From Gammaproteobacteria bacterium (lineage in GTDB: Bacteria > Pseudomonadota > Gammaproteobacteria > Steroidobacterales > GCA-2729495): DNA of 64,000 nucleotides. Under the pieces are notes generated by a model. That model saw only the letters and a list, made by a program, of their open reading frames with translations. It had not been told where the DNA came from and made no database searches. Position 1 is the first letter of the stretch. Each line of letters opens with the position of its first letter. The stretch lies in assembly GCA_030746435.1 (NCBI GenBank), contig JASLMV010000007.1:45655-109654 (forward strand), read 5' to 3'. Both the position numbers and the translations under genes were made by a program. Shown in pieces: positions 19,701 through 28,421 of the stretch.

Positions 19701-22465
19701 TCGATAAACAGCGCGTGCTTCCCGATGTCATTATCAGCCTGCTCGATGTTGATGCAGCGGCCGACAACTGCGGGATAGCCGATGCATATTTATCGGCGGT
19801 CGATAAAAGTTTTGTGAGTCTTCTCCATCTTGCCCAAGCGCTGGCAGATGTCGATATCAGTGACGCGGTCAGTATCATTTCGATATCGGACGGTATGCAG
19901 CACATTGCCGGCCAGGGCGCACATGCGCCGCTGAAAGCACTGGCGCTCGGGCCGGTTTCCGTGATCCCACGCGAATTCCCTGACCTGAAAGCCCGCAGTA
20001 TCGATGTATCGCTCAGCGCAAAAGCGAACGGCAGTCAGCAGAACCTGGTGAGCGCGTTACTCAACGAGATAGCTGGCGCGGCCGATGACGTTATTGCCTA
20101 CCGTGGTAACAACCGGTTGGTGCGTGCGTTCGATCCGCTGTCGCTGGGCGCGCCGGGGCAAAACGATATCAGCATTCGGGAAGGCGGCACCTACCTGATC
20201 ACCGGCGGTCTCGGCGGGATCGCGCTGGAAGTTGCCGGGCATCTCGCGGGCAGGTATCCCCTCAACCTGGTGTTAACCGGCCGTTCCGAATTGCCGGAGG
20301 CGTCTGAATGGAATGGTTGGCTCGCCGATCATGCGGAAAACGATCTGACCAGCCGCAAAATCGCCCGCCTGCAGGCGCTTGAAGAGGCCGGCGCAGCGGT
20401 TAGCTATATAAGTGCCGATATTGCCGACAAAGATCAGGTCAATGCACTGGTGCAAAAGGTGCAGCAACAGTTTGGGCCGATTAATGGAGTTTTTCACACA
20501 GCGGGTGTGCTCGACGATGCGCCGGTATTGCTAAAAATGGTGGCGGAGGCCGAAGCGGTCCTGCGTGCAAAAGTGCTTGGCAGTATGGTGCTGGCCGAAA
20601 CGGTTCCAGGTGAGAAACTCGACTTCACAATATTGTTCTCGTCTGTCAGCAGTTTTGCGGGGTTGCCCGGCCAGGTCGATTATTCCGCAGCCAATGCGTT
20701 CATGGATGCGTATGCCCATTGCCGGAACAGCAACGGCGCCCGCACCGTCGCGATTAACTGGCCCGCCTGGCAGGAAGTCGGCATGGCCGCCGAGCTGGCC
20801 CGAATGCTCGGTGGTGAGGCCGGGTTCCCGGTCGATCATCCGTTGCTAGACAGGTGTACCAGGCAAACACCGACTGAAGCCGTGTTCTCAACCCAACTGG
20901 ATCCGGCGTCAGACTGGATACTTGCGGAGCACCGGCTGCGCGATGGTGCCTGCCTGATACCGGGTGCCGGCTATATAGAGCTGGCACGTGCAGCCTACGA
21001 GGTATATACCGGCGACAGTAAGCCCGATTTTGCCGATGTCTTCTTTATGGCGCCGTTTACAGTCGCCGATGGTGAGACCGGTGAGTTGCAGATACGGCTC
21101 GAAAAAAGTGCCGACGAATATGAGTTCGTCTTGTTTAGCGAAGCCGGCGGCGGCGTTGCCGAGCACGTGCGGGGCACACTTAAAAGTGCTGCTGCGCGTA
21201 CCGACGCACCCGCCGATATCAGTGCATTAAAGTCAGCGTGCGCAGATCGCTCGGAAGAATTTTCGGGTCACGATCACCATTCATACATTGCCTTCGGGCC
21301 GCGCTGGGGCAGCCTCCGGCAGATCGATTATGGCGGCAACCAGGCGCTGGTTTCGCTGGAAATGCCGGCCGAGTTTGCCGGCGAACTGGATGCATACGGT
21401 TTGCACCCTGCGCTGCTTGACCTGTCGATGGCAGCCGCGCAAAGCCTGATTACCGGGTTTGATCCGGACAAGGATTTCTTTGTGCCAATCGGGTGCACAT
21501 CGGCGCGCCTCAATGCGCCGCTCAAATCGCGTTTGTACAGCCTGATTAACTACAAACCCAATGCCGAAGGTCAGCACGACCAGGATATTGCGTTGTTCGA
21601 TATCGATGTGATGGATGAGTCAGGCGAACATATGCTGCGCATCAGCGACTTCACGATGAAGCGTATTGCAGACCGGACGTTACTCGCCAGCGATGCTGAA
21701 GCGGCAGTTGCCGCACCCGCAGATACCGATTCAGCCGCACTCGAACTGGTCAGCCGCAGTCTTGAACTTGGCATTGCGCCGGCCCAGGGGTTGGAAGCGC
21801 TGGACAGGATTCTGGCGTGCCGGGGGTTGCCCCAGGTTGTCGTTAGCGTGCGGCCGATTGATGCGCTGCTTGCCGAACTCCGGTCGCTTATGGGCGTTAC
21901 TGCGGGCAGCGAAGCTGAAGAAGAGATAGCCCACGATCCGCAACTTGCGGCACTGGAGCAAATCCTGCTAGAGCATCCCGCAATTGCCGAAGCAGTGGCC
22001 ACGTCTGTGATGGATCGTCCCGGAGAGCGGCGGGTTATCGCATACCTTGTTTACGACCCTGCGGAACATGCAACCGTTACCGAGTTGCGCCGCTTTGTTA
22101 AAGGTAAGGTAGAACTTGATTTTGTGCCGCGCGCATTCGTGGAGCTCGATGAGTTGCCACGCAAATCAAACGGCGATCCGGATTACACAGCATTGCCTGA
22201 CCCATTCGGGCCGGGTGACGACCATATTGCGCCGCGCACCGATACTGAAAAAATGATAGCTGATATCTGGCAGGATGTGCTTGGTGTGAAAAGAGTGGGC
22301 GTTTACGACAACTTCTTTGATGTCGGCGGTCATTCCCTGTTGTCGATACGTGTGATTACCAAGGTCAAGAAACAAACCGGCGTACAATTGAACCAGGCAA
22401 TAATGGTTCTGCAGACGCTGGAGCAGGTTGCAAAGGAATGCGAGGGAATGCTGGAAGCATCCTGA
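16736..22465 (+). CDS. type I polyketide synthase KS-AT-KR-DH-(A C-terminal fragment)-T
   Basis: A GTG start overlaps the NRPS TGA (GTGA), implying translational coupling; 1909 residues. KS: TACSTSL with Cys near 180, ETHGTGT near 315, NIGHLD near 354. AT: GHSMGE near 629, with VAAHS at the specificity loop, so the extender is uncertain. KR: TGGLGG near 1153, LDD motif suggesting B-type reduction, catalytic Ser-Tyr-Asn around 1302-1320. DH lies after KR: EHRLRDGACLIPG near 1397 and LHPALLDLS near 1556. Residues about 1742-1818 resemble the C-terminal subdomain of an adenylation enzyme with no N-terminal partner. T domain VGGHSLL near 1863. No ER or thioesterase. It presumably extends the NRPS-bound acyl-glycyl chain by one ketide. 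Confidence 0.95.
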   Translation: MSQSESQFDIAVVGMSGRFPGAATIRQFWENLRDGRETLTDFTDEQLLAAGVPESVLNDPNYVKRGAVLEDMEGFDAGFFGFNPNDAAVLDPQHRHFLECAWEAMEDAGHPPDRFKGPVAVYAGVGMGSYMSFNLLNNRELMDSMGLFLVRHTGNDKDFLATRVSYEFNLTGPSVNVQTACSTSLVAIHLAYQALLNGEADMALAGGVTIELPHRQGYLYKEGEILSPDGRCRAFDADSQGTVFGSGAGVVVLRRLEDALADGDHIHAIIKGSAINNDGSAKVGYLAPSVDGQAKAISEAIAVADIDPETISYIETHGTGTNVGDPIEIAALTQAFRASTEKSGYCGVGSIKPNIGHLDTAAGVASFIKTVEALKHRQIPPSIWFDSPNPECDFDNSPFYVVSELADWNPGYGDADSPRRAGVSSLGVGGTNAHVIVEEAPLVASDISKQARQLLLLSAKTPDALKEAAINLAEHIESESEINLADVAWTLQVGRTRMTQATAVVCESRKDAIAALKDTDNLELISGVETGGRSIAFMFAGGGAQYAGMGRELYESEPVFRAAVDECLSLLEPEIDFDLKALLFPAPDAMDAAAAELERPTRTLPALFTIQYAQACQWMAWGVQPGALVGHSMGEYTAACLSGVLNLKDALALVAFRGRLFEKLPAGTMLSVPLSATELQPLLGDELSLSAANAPELSVAGGPVAAIEALEQRLAERDIESTRIHISVAAHSLMLEPFLAEFRDYVAGFMLGKPEIPFISNLTGDWVKPDEVSKPEYWVRHLRETVRFSDGLVKLLEDPSRVLLEVGPGRTLATLAKSHDDQAADRAKLTSLPHPEDRDTSDAAFMLKALGELWAAGVEIDWQSFYADEQRCRLSLPTYPFEHRRYWIEPTQTAAAADTTAAAPEDWFYTPVWRPSPLPATDPDALARSRLLVLTAGGPLDDAFLAEARGRARVVVTAEAGADFAELGDDKYRIDLQSRDDFDRLFADLDKQRVLPDVIISLLDVDAAADNCGIADAYLSAVDKSFVSLLHLAQALADVDISDAVSIISISDGMQHIAGQGAHAPLKALALGPVSVIPREFPDLKARSIDVSLSAKANGSQQNLVSALLNEIAGAADDVIAYRGNNRLVRAFDPLSLGAPGQNDISIREGGTYLITGGLGGIALEVAGHLAGRYPLNLVLTGRSELPEASEWNGWLADHAENDLTSRKIARLQALEEAGAAVSYISADIADKDQVNALVQKVQQQFGPINGVFHTAGVLDDAPVLLKMVAEAEAVLRAKVLGSMVLAETVPGEKLDFTILFSSVSSFAGLPGQVDYSAANAFMDAYAHCRNSNGARTVAINWPAWQEVGMAAELARMLGGEAGFPVDHPLLDRCTRQTPTEAVFSTQLDPASDWILAEHRLRDGACLIPGAGYIELARAAYEVYTGDSKPDFADVFFMAPFTVADGETGELQIRLEKSADEYEFVLFSEAGGGVAEHVRGTLKSAAARTDAPADISALKSACADRSEEFSGHDHHSYIAFGPRWGSLRQIDYGGNQALVSLEMPAEFAGELDAYGLHPALLDLSMAAAQSLITGFDPDKDFFVPIGCTSARLNAPLKSRLYSLINYKPNAEGQHDQDIALFDIDVMDESGEHMLRISDFTMKRIADRTLLASDAEAAVAAPADTDSAALELVSRSLELGIAPAQGLEALDRILACRGLPQVVVSVRPIDALLAELRSLMGVTAGSEAEEEIAHDPQLAALEQILLEHPAIAEAVATSVMDRPGERRVIAYLVYDPAEHATVTELRRFVKGKVELDFVPRAFVELDELPRKSNGDPDYTALPDPFGPGDDHIAPRTDTEKMIADIWQDVLGVKRVGVYDNFFDVGGHSLLSIRVITKVKKQTGVQLNQAIMVLQTLEQVAKECEGMLEAS

Positions 22466-22497
22466 CCGGCTCCGGCATTCTTCGTTTAGGGCATTAA

Positions 22498-23283
22498 GTG
22501 ACACCTCTTTATTTCGGTACATCGGACCACCCCCTGTTCGGGGTTTACCACCCGCCCAAGGGCGACACGGTGCGCGATAGCGGAATCCTGCTGTGCTATC
22601 CCTTCGGGCATGAATACATGCGCTCACACAGGGCCTTCAGGCAGTTGTCCCTGTTGCTGAGCCGGGCCGGCTATCATGTTTTCCGGTTCGATTATTACGG
22701 CACCGGCGATTCGGGCGGCCGCACGGGCGAAGGCGATATCGAGCAATGGCTGGAAGACATAGATGTTGCGATCGAAGAATTACAGGCCACTGCCGGCATA
22801 GAAAAAGTATCGCTGGTCGGACTGCGCCTGGGCGCGGCGCTTGTGACGCTTGCTGCCAAAGGCCGCGGTGACATACCCCGGGTCGTACTATGGGATCCCA
22901 TAGTGCAGGGAGCGCCCTATATACAAGAGTTATTGGAATCCCGTTCCGAATACGACGGCGAGCTTAAGGGCGAAGCAAGCCTGAAGAGCACGATACACGG
23001 CTTCCCGTTGACAGAACACCTCGTCGACAGCATGTCTGGACTCGATCTCCTGCAGGAAGAAACCGGGGATACTGATTTCAGCATATTGGTGGCGAGAGAA
23101 TTGCCACAGTATTCACAGATAGCGGATCACTTCCGGAAGTTCAGCGGTTCGGTCGACTACGAGGTGATACCGGCACCCGATAACTGGAACGAAGTGGATG
23201 ATTTTGGATCGGTATTGCTGCCGCAGCAGGTGATTCAGGGTATCGTGACACGCTTCGATCAGGAGACCAGCGCAAATGCGTGA
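22498..23283 (+). CDS. alpha/beta-hydrolase-like protein, exosortase-A-system hydrolase type, nucleophile serine replaced
   Basis: A 261-residue protein with a GTG start at 22498, 32 bases after the PKS. The fold is clear from YPFGHEYMRSHRAF, FRFDYYGTGDSGG and a nucleophile-elbow segment VGLRLGAA. The elbow reads G-L-R-L-G, so the usual serine is arginine. I believe a similar elbow occurs in exosortase-A-associated hydrolase 2 proteins, but cannot check. It overlaps the next hydrolase gene by 8 bases. Position suggests a role in release, editing or transfer of the NRPS-PKS product, perhaps as a non-catalytic partner. Fold is secure; function is inferred. Confidence 0.75.
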   Translation: MTPLYFGTSDHPLFGVYHPPKGDTVRDSGILLCYPFGHEYMRSHRAFRQLSLLLSRAGYHVFRFDYYGTGDSGGRTGEGDIEQWLEDIDVAIEELQATAGIEKVSLVGLRLGAALVTLAAKGRGDIPRVVLWDPIVQGAPYIQELLESRSEYDGELKGEASLKSTIHGFPLTEHLVDSMSGLDLLQEETGDTDFSILVARELPQYSQIADHFRKFSGSVDYEVIPAPDNWNEVDDFGSVLLPQQVIQGIVTRFDQETSANA

Positions 23284-24169
23284 GAAGGCGGTTACTTTCG
23301 GCAGCAATAAATCACTGGTGGGTATCTACACTCGTCCCGCGGTCGATAATCCACGCTTGCCCGGCGTAATACTCCTTAATTCCGGCATCCTCCATCGCAT
23401 CGGCGCCTCGCGCCTGCATGTCACTATCGCGCGCATGCTCGCCGAACTGGGTTTTCCTGTAATGCGCTTCGATTTTTCCGGCATCGGCGACAGCGAACCG
23501 CGCCGCGACGATCTGGCGTTCGAAGAAAGTGCACCACGCGAAGTTCAGGATGCGATGGACCGTATGGAAGCTATCGCCGGTTGCCAGGAATTTGTCATCT
23601 TCGGATTGTGTTCCGGGGCGGACGTAGCATTCCAGGTCGGGCCGATGGACCGGCGCATTATCGGGCTGATCCAGCTAGATGCGGTCGCTTATCGTACGTG
23701 GAAGTGGTACCTGAACCACTACGGCCCGAGGGCGTTAAAGATGGATGTCTGGGCGCGCTTTGCCGGCCGGGTGATGAGTCGCCTGTTTAATAGTGCCTCG
23801 AAGCAGGCCAAGGAAGAGCTCGACATGGAGACGCATGCCTTGCCGACTTATGTGCGTGAGTTTCCGCCCAAAGAAGATTTTGCAAAAACGCTCGATGTGC
23901 TGGCCGGCAGAAAGGTTAAGCAGCTTTACGTGTTCACCGACGGCATGTACATGGAGTACAACTACCGGGGTCAGTTTGCGGAAACATTCGCCGGCGTGGA
24001 TTTCGGCGATACGCTGCAGGTCGAGTACTGGCCCGACGCCGATCATATCTTTCGCGGGCCGGCCCCGCAGAAGCGCTTGTATGCGACTATAAAAGAGTGG
24101 ATGTGTGACAATTGGCCGGTTTCCGGTCAGAGCCCGGACGACACCGTCGAACAACCCAGGGTTGCCTGA
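23276..24169 (+). CDS. alpha/beta hydrolase with Cys at nucleophile elbow, exosortase-A-system hydrolase type
   Basis: A 297-residue protein whose ATG overlaps the TGA of the previous hydrolase (ATGCGTGA). The fold motifs are FDFSGIGDSEPR (about 65-76) and FGLCSGAD (about 107-114). In the G-x-Nuc-x-G elbow the nucleophile position is cysteine, followed by serine. A DADHIF near residue 260 could supply the histidine. A Cys-Asp-His acyl hydrolase or acyltransferase is therefore plausible. With no thioesterase domain in the NRPS or PKS, this is the best candidate for product release in the operon, which is inference from context. It converges with the asparagine-synthase-like gene with only 2 bases between them. 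Confidence 0.8.
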   Translation: MREKAVTFGSNKSLVGIYTRPAVDNPRLPGVILLNSGILHRIGASRLHVTIARMLAELGFPVMRFDFSGIGDSEPRRDDLAFEESAPREVQDAMDRMEAIAGCQEFVIFGLCSGADVAFQVGPMDRRIIGLIQLDAVAYRTWKWYLNHYGPRALKMDVWARFAGRVMSRLFNSASKQAKEELDMETHALPTYVREFPPKEDFAKTLDVLAGRKVKQLYVFTDGMYMEYNYRGQFAETFAGVDFGDTLQVEYWPDADHIFRGPAPQKRLYATIKEWMCDNWPVSGQSPDDTVEQPRVA

Positions 24170-24171
24170 AT

Positions 24172-26073
24172 TCAGAGCACCGCGTCGGCCGCGAGCGTCC
24201 CGTCCACCGTCATCTGCATCCAGAGTTCCAGCACCAGCAGGGACCAGATCAGGTAGTCGTGGTTTGCTCCCCCGCGTTGTCCCTCGACAATTCCTTCCAG
24301 GGCCTTGCGCTGGAACCAGCCGCGTTGCTCGATCGCGGGACCGAGTACATAGGCATCCACGAGGTCACGCCAGTCTTCCCGCAGCCACTTGCCCATAGGC
24401 GTTACGAAACCGAGCTTCGGCCGGGTGGCGGCATCGGGGGGCAGGTATTTCCTGGCCAGGGTTCTGAGCAAAGACTTGGGTTTGCCACCGGCGAAGCGGA
24501 TGCCGTCCGGTATCTGCATGGCCAGCTCAAATAAATCCAGGTCCAGGAACGGTGAGCGCGCCTCCAGGCTCACGCTCATGGTAGCGAGATCAACTTTGGT
24601 GAGGTAATCGTCGGGCAGGATGGTTTGTATGTGTGCATCCATAAGCCGGTTGACGAGCAGGGCCGATTGATCCTGATTATTGACAATGTGCGTGTAGTGA
24701 TCATCGGGGTGATGGCCGATCAATGCGTCACGGAATGCAGGCGTAAACAGCTCCTCACGGGTAGTGTCGTCGTTCCATGCCACGAAAGTTTTGTTTACCG
24801 GGCCACCCACGTAGTTCAGGAATGTACCGGCGCGGCTTAAGCCGCGAACGGGGTTGCCCCGCAAAAACTGGCTCATACCGGTAACAAGGGGCCGCAATGC
24901 CGCCGGCAGATTTTTGCGCCATGCACTCGCATGGTGTGCGGCCCAGAAAAAACTATAACCGCCAAAGGCTTCGTCACCGCCGTCACCGGTCAGGACTACC
25001 TTGACCGATTGCTGTGCGACCTCGGCAATCGCCTGGACGTTGATAGCTGACGCATCGGCGAAGGGCTCACCCATGCTCTGTATCAGTCGTGCCAGGTTCC
25101 GGCGCTCCGAGCCGCGCACCGCGAGTGTGCTGTGGTTGGTGTCATACATCCGCGCGACTTCGGCCGCATAGGAACTTTCATCAAGTTCAGGATCTTCGGT
25201 TGCGACCGAAAAGGTTTGCAGTTCTTTACGTTCCTGGGCACCGAGTGCGGCTACGAGTCCTGAATCTATACCGCCGGACAGCAGCACACCGACCGGCACG
25301 TCTGCAACAAAGCGCCGGCGTATCGCCTTGCGTAACCCGCTGTCGACACGATCCAGCCATTCCTCGGGAGTCGGCGCAAAATCGCTGTTAATGAAATCGG
25401 GTTGCCAGTAGCGGCGCTCACGGCTGTTGCCTTGCTTGTCACAGCTGAGCAGGGTGCCGGGGGACAACTTTTTTACACCATTGAAGATCGTGTCCGGGCC
25501 CGGGATATAAAGGTTCCAGAGCAGGTCGTCTATCGCCTGTGGGTTGATCGAGGGTAGCGTTGCCAGGCCCCTGACCAACGCCCGCCCGGATGACGCAAAC
25601 AGCAGTTCATCCTCATCAGTTCGGTAGTAAAAAAGGGGTTTTTTGCCCAGCGGATCGCGTGCCAGGTGTATTTGCCCCTTGTTGTGATCGAGGAGTGCAA
25701 ACGCGAACATGCCACGCAGACGTGCGACAAGTTCGTTTATGCCCCAGACACGGTATCCGAGCAGCAACACTTCCGTATCACTGTGGGTGTGAAACTCCTG
25801 GCCGCTGTGTTCGAGTTCCGCACGCAGTTCCTGAAAGTTATAGATCTCGCCATTGAATACAATTTCTGTATTGGCGCCCGAGGACATTGGCTGCCTGCCG
25901 TGTTCGGATAAATCAATAATGGACAGGCGGCGATGCCCCAGCCCGAATCCTTCGCCTGTACTCAGGCCGGCATCGTCGGGGCCACGTGAAATCATTATGT
26001 CGCGCATCGCCGTTACCCGATCCGGGTCGACGGGCAGACTGTCAGCGCGAAAGATGCCGCAGATTCCACACAT
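24172..26073 (-). CDS. asparagine synthase (glutamine-hydrolysing)-like amidotransferase of an exopolysaccharide locus
   Basis: A 633-residue protein. Cys2 of MCGICGIF is the class II glutaminase nucleophile. Further glutaminase motifs are RGPDDAG (about 30-36), GLGHRRLSIIDLS and FNGEIYN. The synthetase domain has the PP-loop LLSGGIDSG near residue 262 and TGDGGDEAFGGY near 362. Length and motifs are complete, so it should be active. In exosortase-A loci such enzymes are regular members and are thought to amidate a sugar or other precursor rather than supply asparagine. It is transcribed opposite to the NRPS-PKS operon and divergently from the GT4 gene. Confidence 0.9.
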   Translation of the reverse strand: MCGICGIFRADSLPVDPDRVTAMRDIMISRGPDDAGLSTGEGFGLGHRRLSIIDLSEHGRQPMSSGANTEIVFNGEIYNFQELRAELEHSGQEFHTHSDTEVLLLGYRVWGINELVARLRGMFAFALLDHNKGQIHLARDPLGKKPLFYYRTDEDELLFASSGRALVRGLATLPSINPQAIDDLLWNLYIPGPDTIFNGVKKLSPGTLLSCDKQGNSRERRYWQPDFINSDFAPTPEEWLDRVDSGLRKAIRRRFVADVPVGVLLSGGIDSGLVAALGAQERKELQTFSVATEDPELDESSYAAEVARMYDTNHSTLAVRGSERRNLARLIQSMGEPFADASAINVQAIAEVAQQSVKVVLTGDGGDEAFGGYSFFWAAHHASAWRKNLPAALRPLVTGMSQFLRGNPVRGLSRAGTFLNYVGGPVNKTFVAWNDDTTREELFTPAFRDALIGHHPDDHYTHIVNNQDQSALLVNRLMDAHIQTILPDDYLTKVDLATMSVSLEARSPFLDLDLFELAMQIPDGIRFAGGKPKSLLRTLARKYLPPDAATRPKLGFVTPMGKWLREDWRDLVDAYVLGPAIEQRGWFQRKALEGIVEGQRGGANHDYLIWSLLVLELWMQMTVDGTLAADAVL

Positions 26074-26210
26074 ACTGTTTTATTTGTGACATGATTTATG
26101 AGCTGTATCGTTTACAAGCTGCTGCGTATTGGGTTGGATATAGGGGCGCCGTTCAGTTTTTCTTATTTTTATAGTAGCACGCTTGTTTTGTGCGGACCGG
26201 GAGAACAAAG

Positions 26211-27413
26211 TTGCGCGTCTTGCATGTGTTGCATAATTCTTTGCCTGCGTTGAACGGATACAGCATCCGTAGTTCATGCATCATCGAGAACCAGAAAAAC
26301 CTGGGCATTGAAGTCCGGGTTGTTACATCCGCACGTCATCCGAACGGCCCGCAATTAAATGAAGTAATAAACGGCACAATATACCGGCGTACCCCTGAAC
26401 TAGTAGGGGTGCAGCCGCCTCTGATACGTGAATGGCGGCTGATGAGGGCGCTGCGTAAAACGGTTGATACCGCAATAGCCGAATTCAAGCCTCATATCGT
26501 GCATGCGCATTCGCCGGTCCTGGTCGGCCGTCCGGCTCTGAATGCGGCGCGGGCGGCCGGTCTTCCGTTCGTTTATGAGATCCGGGACCTGTGGGAGAAC
26601 GCTTCGGTAGATCGAGGTAAATTTTCTGATGGTTCCCTGCGGTACAGAATTGCCCGCGCCTGCGAATCGGGCGTCATTAAAAGTGCGGATCATGTTGTGA
26701 CAATTTGCGAAGAATTACGCAAAGAGGTTGCACCCCGGGCAGCGTCACCGGAGATAGTCTCCGTTGTGCCCAATGGAGTAGAAATCGGACAGTTCAACCC
26801 TGCACCTGCGGACCCGGAACTACAGGCCAGCCTCGGGCTACAGGGCAAACAGATAATTGGCTACATAGGCACCTTTCAACCCTACGAGGGTATAGCAAAC
26901 CTGATCAGGGCAATGCCGCAGATCACCGGGGAAGTGCCCGCCGCCCACCTCCTGATTACAGGTGAGGATGAGCAGCTGGCAGCCCTGCGCCAGCTCGCGC
27001 GGGAGCCGGAGTTCAAGGACTGCATTACTTTTGCCGGCAGGGTCCCCCATGACCGGGTGCGTCCGATGCTCGCGCTGGCCGACATCATGGTGTATCCGCG
27101 CATCCTGACGAAAGTTACCGCGCTTACGACGCCGCTAAAACCGCTCGAGGCAATGGCAATGGAACGTGCGGTCATCGTCAGTGATGTGCCGGCGATGCAG
27201 GAGCTCGTGGAGAACGGCAAAACCGGCCTGGTTTTTCGTGCGGCCGAACCGGCAGACCTGGCGGCCAAGTGCGTGCGCCTTCTGAATGACGGTCAACTGC
27301 GCCAGACCCTGGGTGAGAATGCACGCAGGTATGTGCTGGAAGAACGGGCGTGGCTGCAGTTGGTATCCAGGTACGAGCCTGTTTACCGCCGGCTCGCAGG
27401 CGCAAAAGCGTAG
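26211..27413 (+). CDS. GT4-type glycosyltransferase, exosortase-A-locus type
   Basis: I prefer the TTG at 26211 (reads MRVLHVLHNSLP): it has GGGAGA nine bases upstream and gives the usual N-terminus of the family, about 400 residues. A GTG at 26190 would add seven residues. Motifs of the GT-B fold are HVLHNSLPALNGYSIRS at the start (acceptor side), GYIGTFQPYEGI near 230 and KPLEAMAMERAVIVSDV near 315 with the E-x7-E-like donor site. It probably adds one sugar to a lipid-linked repeat unit in the cytoplasm. The deacetylase-like gene starts 24 bases downstream, likely in one transcript. Confidence 0.9.
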   Translation: MRVLHVLHNSLPALNGYSIRSSCIIENQKNLGIEVRVVTSARHPNGPQLNEVINGTIYRRTPELVGVQPPLIREWRLMRALRKTVDTAIAEFKPHIVHAHSPVLVGRPALNAARAAGLPFVYEIRDLWENASVDRGKFSDGSLRYRIARACESGVIKSADHVVTICEELRKEVAPRAASPEIVSVVPNGVEIGQFNPAPADPELQASLGLQGKQIIGYIGTFQPYEGIANLIRAMPQITGEVPAAHLLITGEDEQLAALRQLAREPEFKDCITFAGRVPHDRVRPMLALADIMVYPRILTKVTALTTPLKPLEAMAMERAVIVSDVPAMQELVENGKTGLVFRAAEPADLAAKCVRLLNDGQLRQTLGENARRYVLEERAWLQLVSRYEPVYRRLAGAKA

Positions 27414-27437
27414 GCGGTTTCCGGCAACCGGTTACAG

Positions 27438-28421
27438 ATGCTGAACGTCTTTATCACCGTTGATACCGAAGTCTGGCCAAATGACCTCGCCGGCGGCCCC
27501 GGGGAGGAGTCTTTTGCTGCTGCTTTTCGGCGCGACATACTCGGGCGAACGAAAGCAGGTGACTACGGTCTGCCCCTGCAGCTAAAAATTATGAATGACC
27601 ACGGGATACAGGCAAGTTTTTTTGTCGAGTCCCTGTTCGCATCGGGTATGGGGGCCGGCGCGCTCGGTGATATCACAGGTATGGTGGAGGCGGCCGGGCA
27701 CGAAGTGCAGATGCATCTGCACCCCGAATGGGCGCAGGCGGTCCCCGAACTGCAGTCTTTATATAACGGCGGAAATAACCTGCAGGACTACAACAAGGAC
27801 CAGCAATACCAGATGCTGAAGACAGGGCTGGACAACCTGGCGGCCGCAGGTGTTCCCGGTCCGCGTGCGTTTCGTGCCGGGAACTACGGCGCTGGTTTTT
27901 CTACTCTGAAAGTACTGAATAGCCTCGGGATAGAGTTCGATACGAGCTACAACTACTGCTATTTGGCCAGTGACTGCGATTTGCAGACATCCGAACCACT
28001 ACTGCAACCTTCGATGCTGGAAGGCGTGCTCGAATTTCCGGTTAGTTTTTTCCAGGACTGGCCCGGGCACTACCGGCATACGCAGCTGACCGCGTGTTCC
28101 TTTGCGGAGTTATCGGCAATGCTCGATCAGGCCTGCGATCGTGGCTGGTCCAGTTTCGTCATCGTGTCGCACGGCTTTGAACTTCTGAACCCTGCCCGCA
28201 GCGCGCCTGATGGAGTGGTGCGCCGCCGCTTCGAGAAATTGTGTGCTTTTATTGCGGCAAACAGCGACCGGATGAAAGTCGGGATGTTTAAAAACCTGGA
28301 TGTCACAGCTATTGGCGCCGGCGCCGAGCAGGAACTGCTGACCTCGAATATGCTGCGCACCGCGTCGCGCTATGCCATTCAAATCCTGAGAAGGCTGCCC
28401 AGGCGTCCGACACTAACCTGA
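27438..28421 (+). CDS. polysaccharide deacetylase-like protein (NodB fold)
   Basis: A 327-residue protein with no signal peptide. FITVDTE (5-11) supplies the motif-1 acidic residues, HEVQMHLHPEW (about 91-101) the H-x-H metal ligands and RAFRAGNYG near 145 the motif-3 arginine. These match the WalW-type or cytoplasmic branch of NodB-like proteins found next to glycosyltransferases. It follows the GT4 gene closely. The last 9 bases overlap the convergent flippase gene. Removal of an acyl group from a sugar during repeat-unit assembly is the probable role; the substrate is unknown. Confidence 0.75.
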   Translation: MLNVFITVDTEVWPNDLAGGPGEESFAAAFRRDILGRTKAGDYGLPLQLKIMNDHGIQASFFVESLFASGMGAGALGDITGMVEAAGHEVQMHLHPEWAQAVPELQSLYNGGNNLQDYNKDQQYQMLKTGLDNLAAAGVPGPRAFRAGNYGAGFSTLKVLNSLGIEFDTSYNYCYLASDCDLQTSEPLLQPSMLEGVLEFPVSFFQDWPGHYRHTQLTACSFAELSAMLDQACDRGWSSFVIVSHGFELLNPARSAPDGVVRRRFEKLCAFIAANSDRMKVGMFKNLDVTAIGAGAEQELLTSNMLRTASRYAIQILRRLPRRPTLT

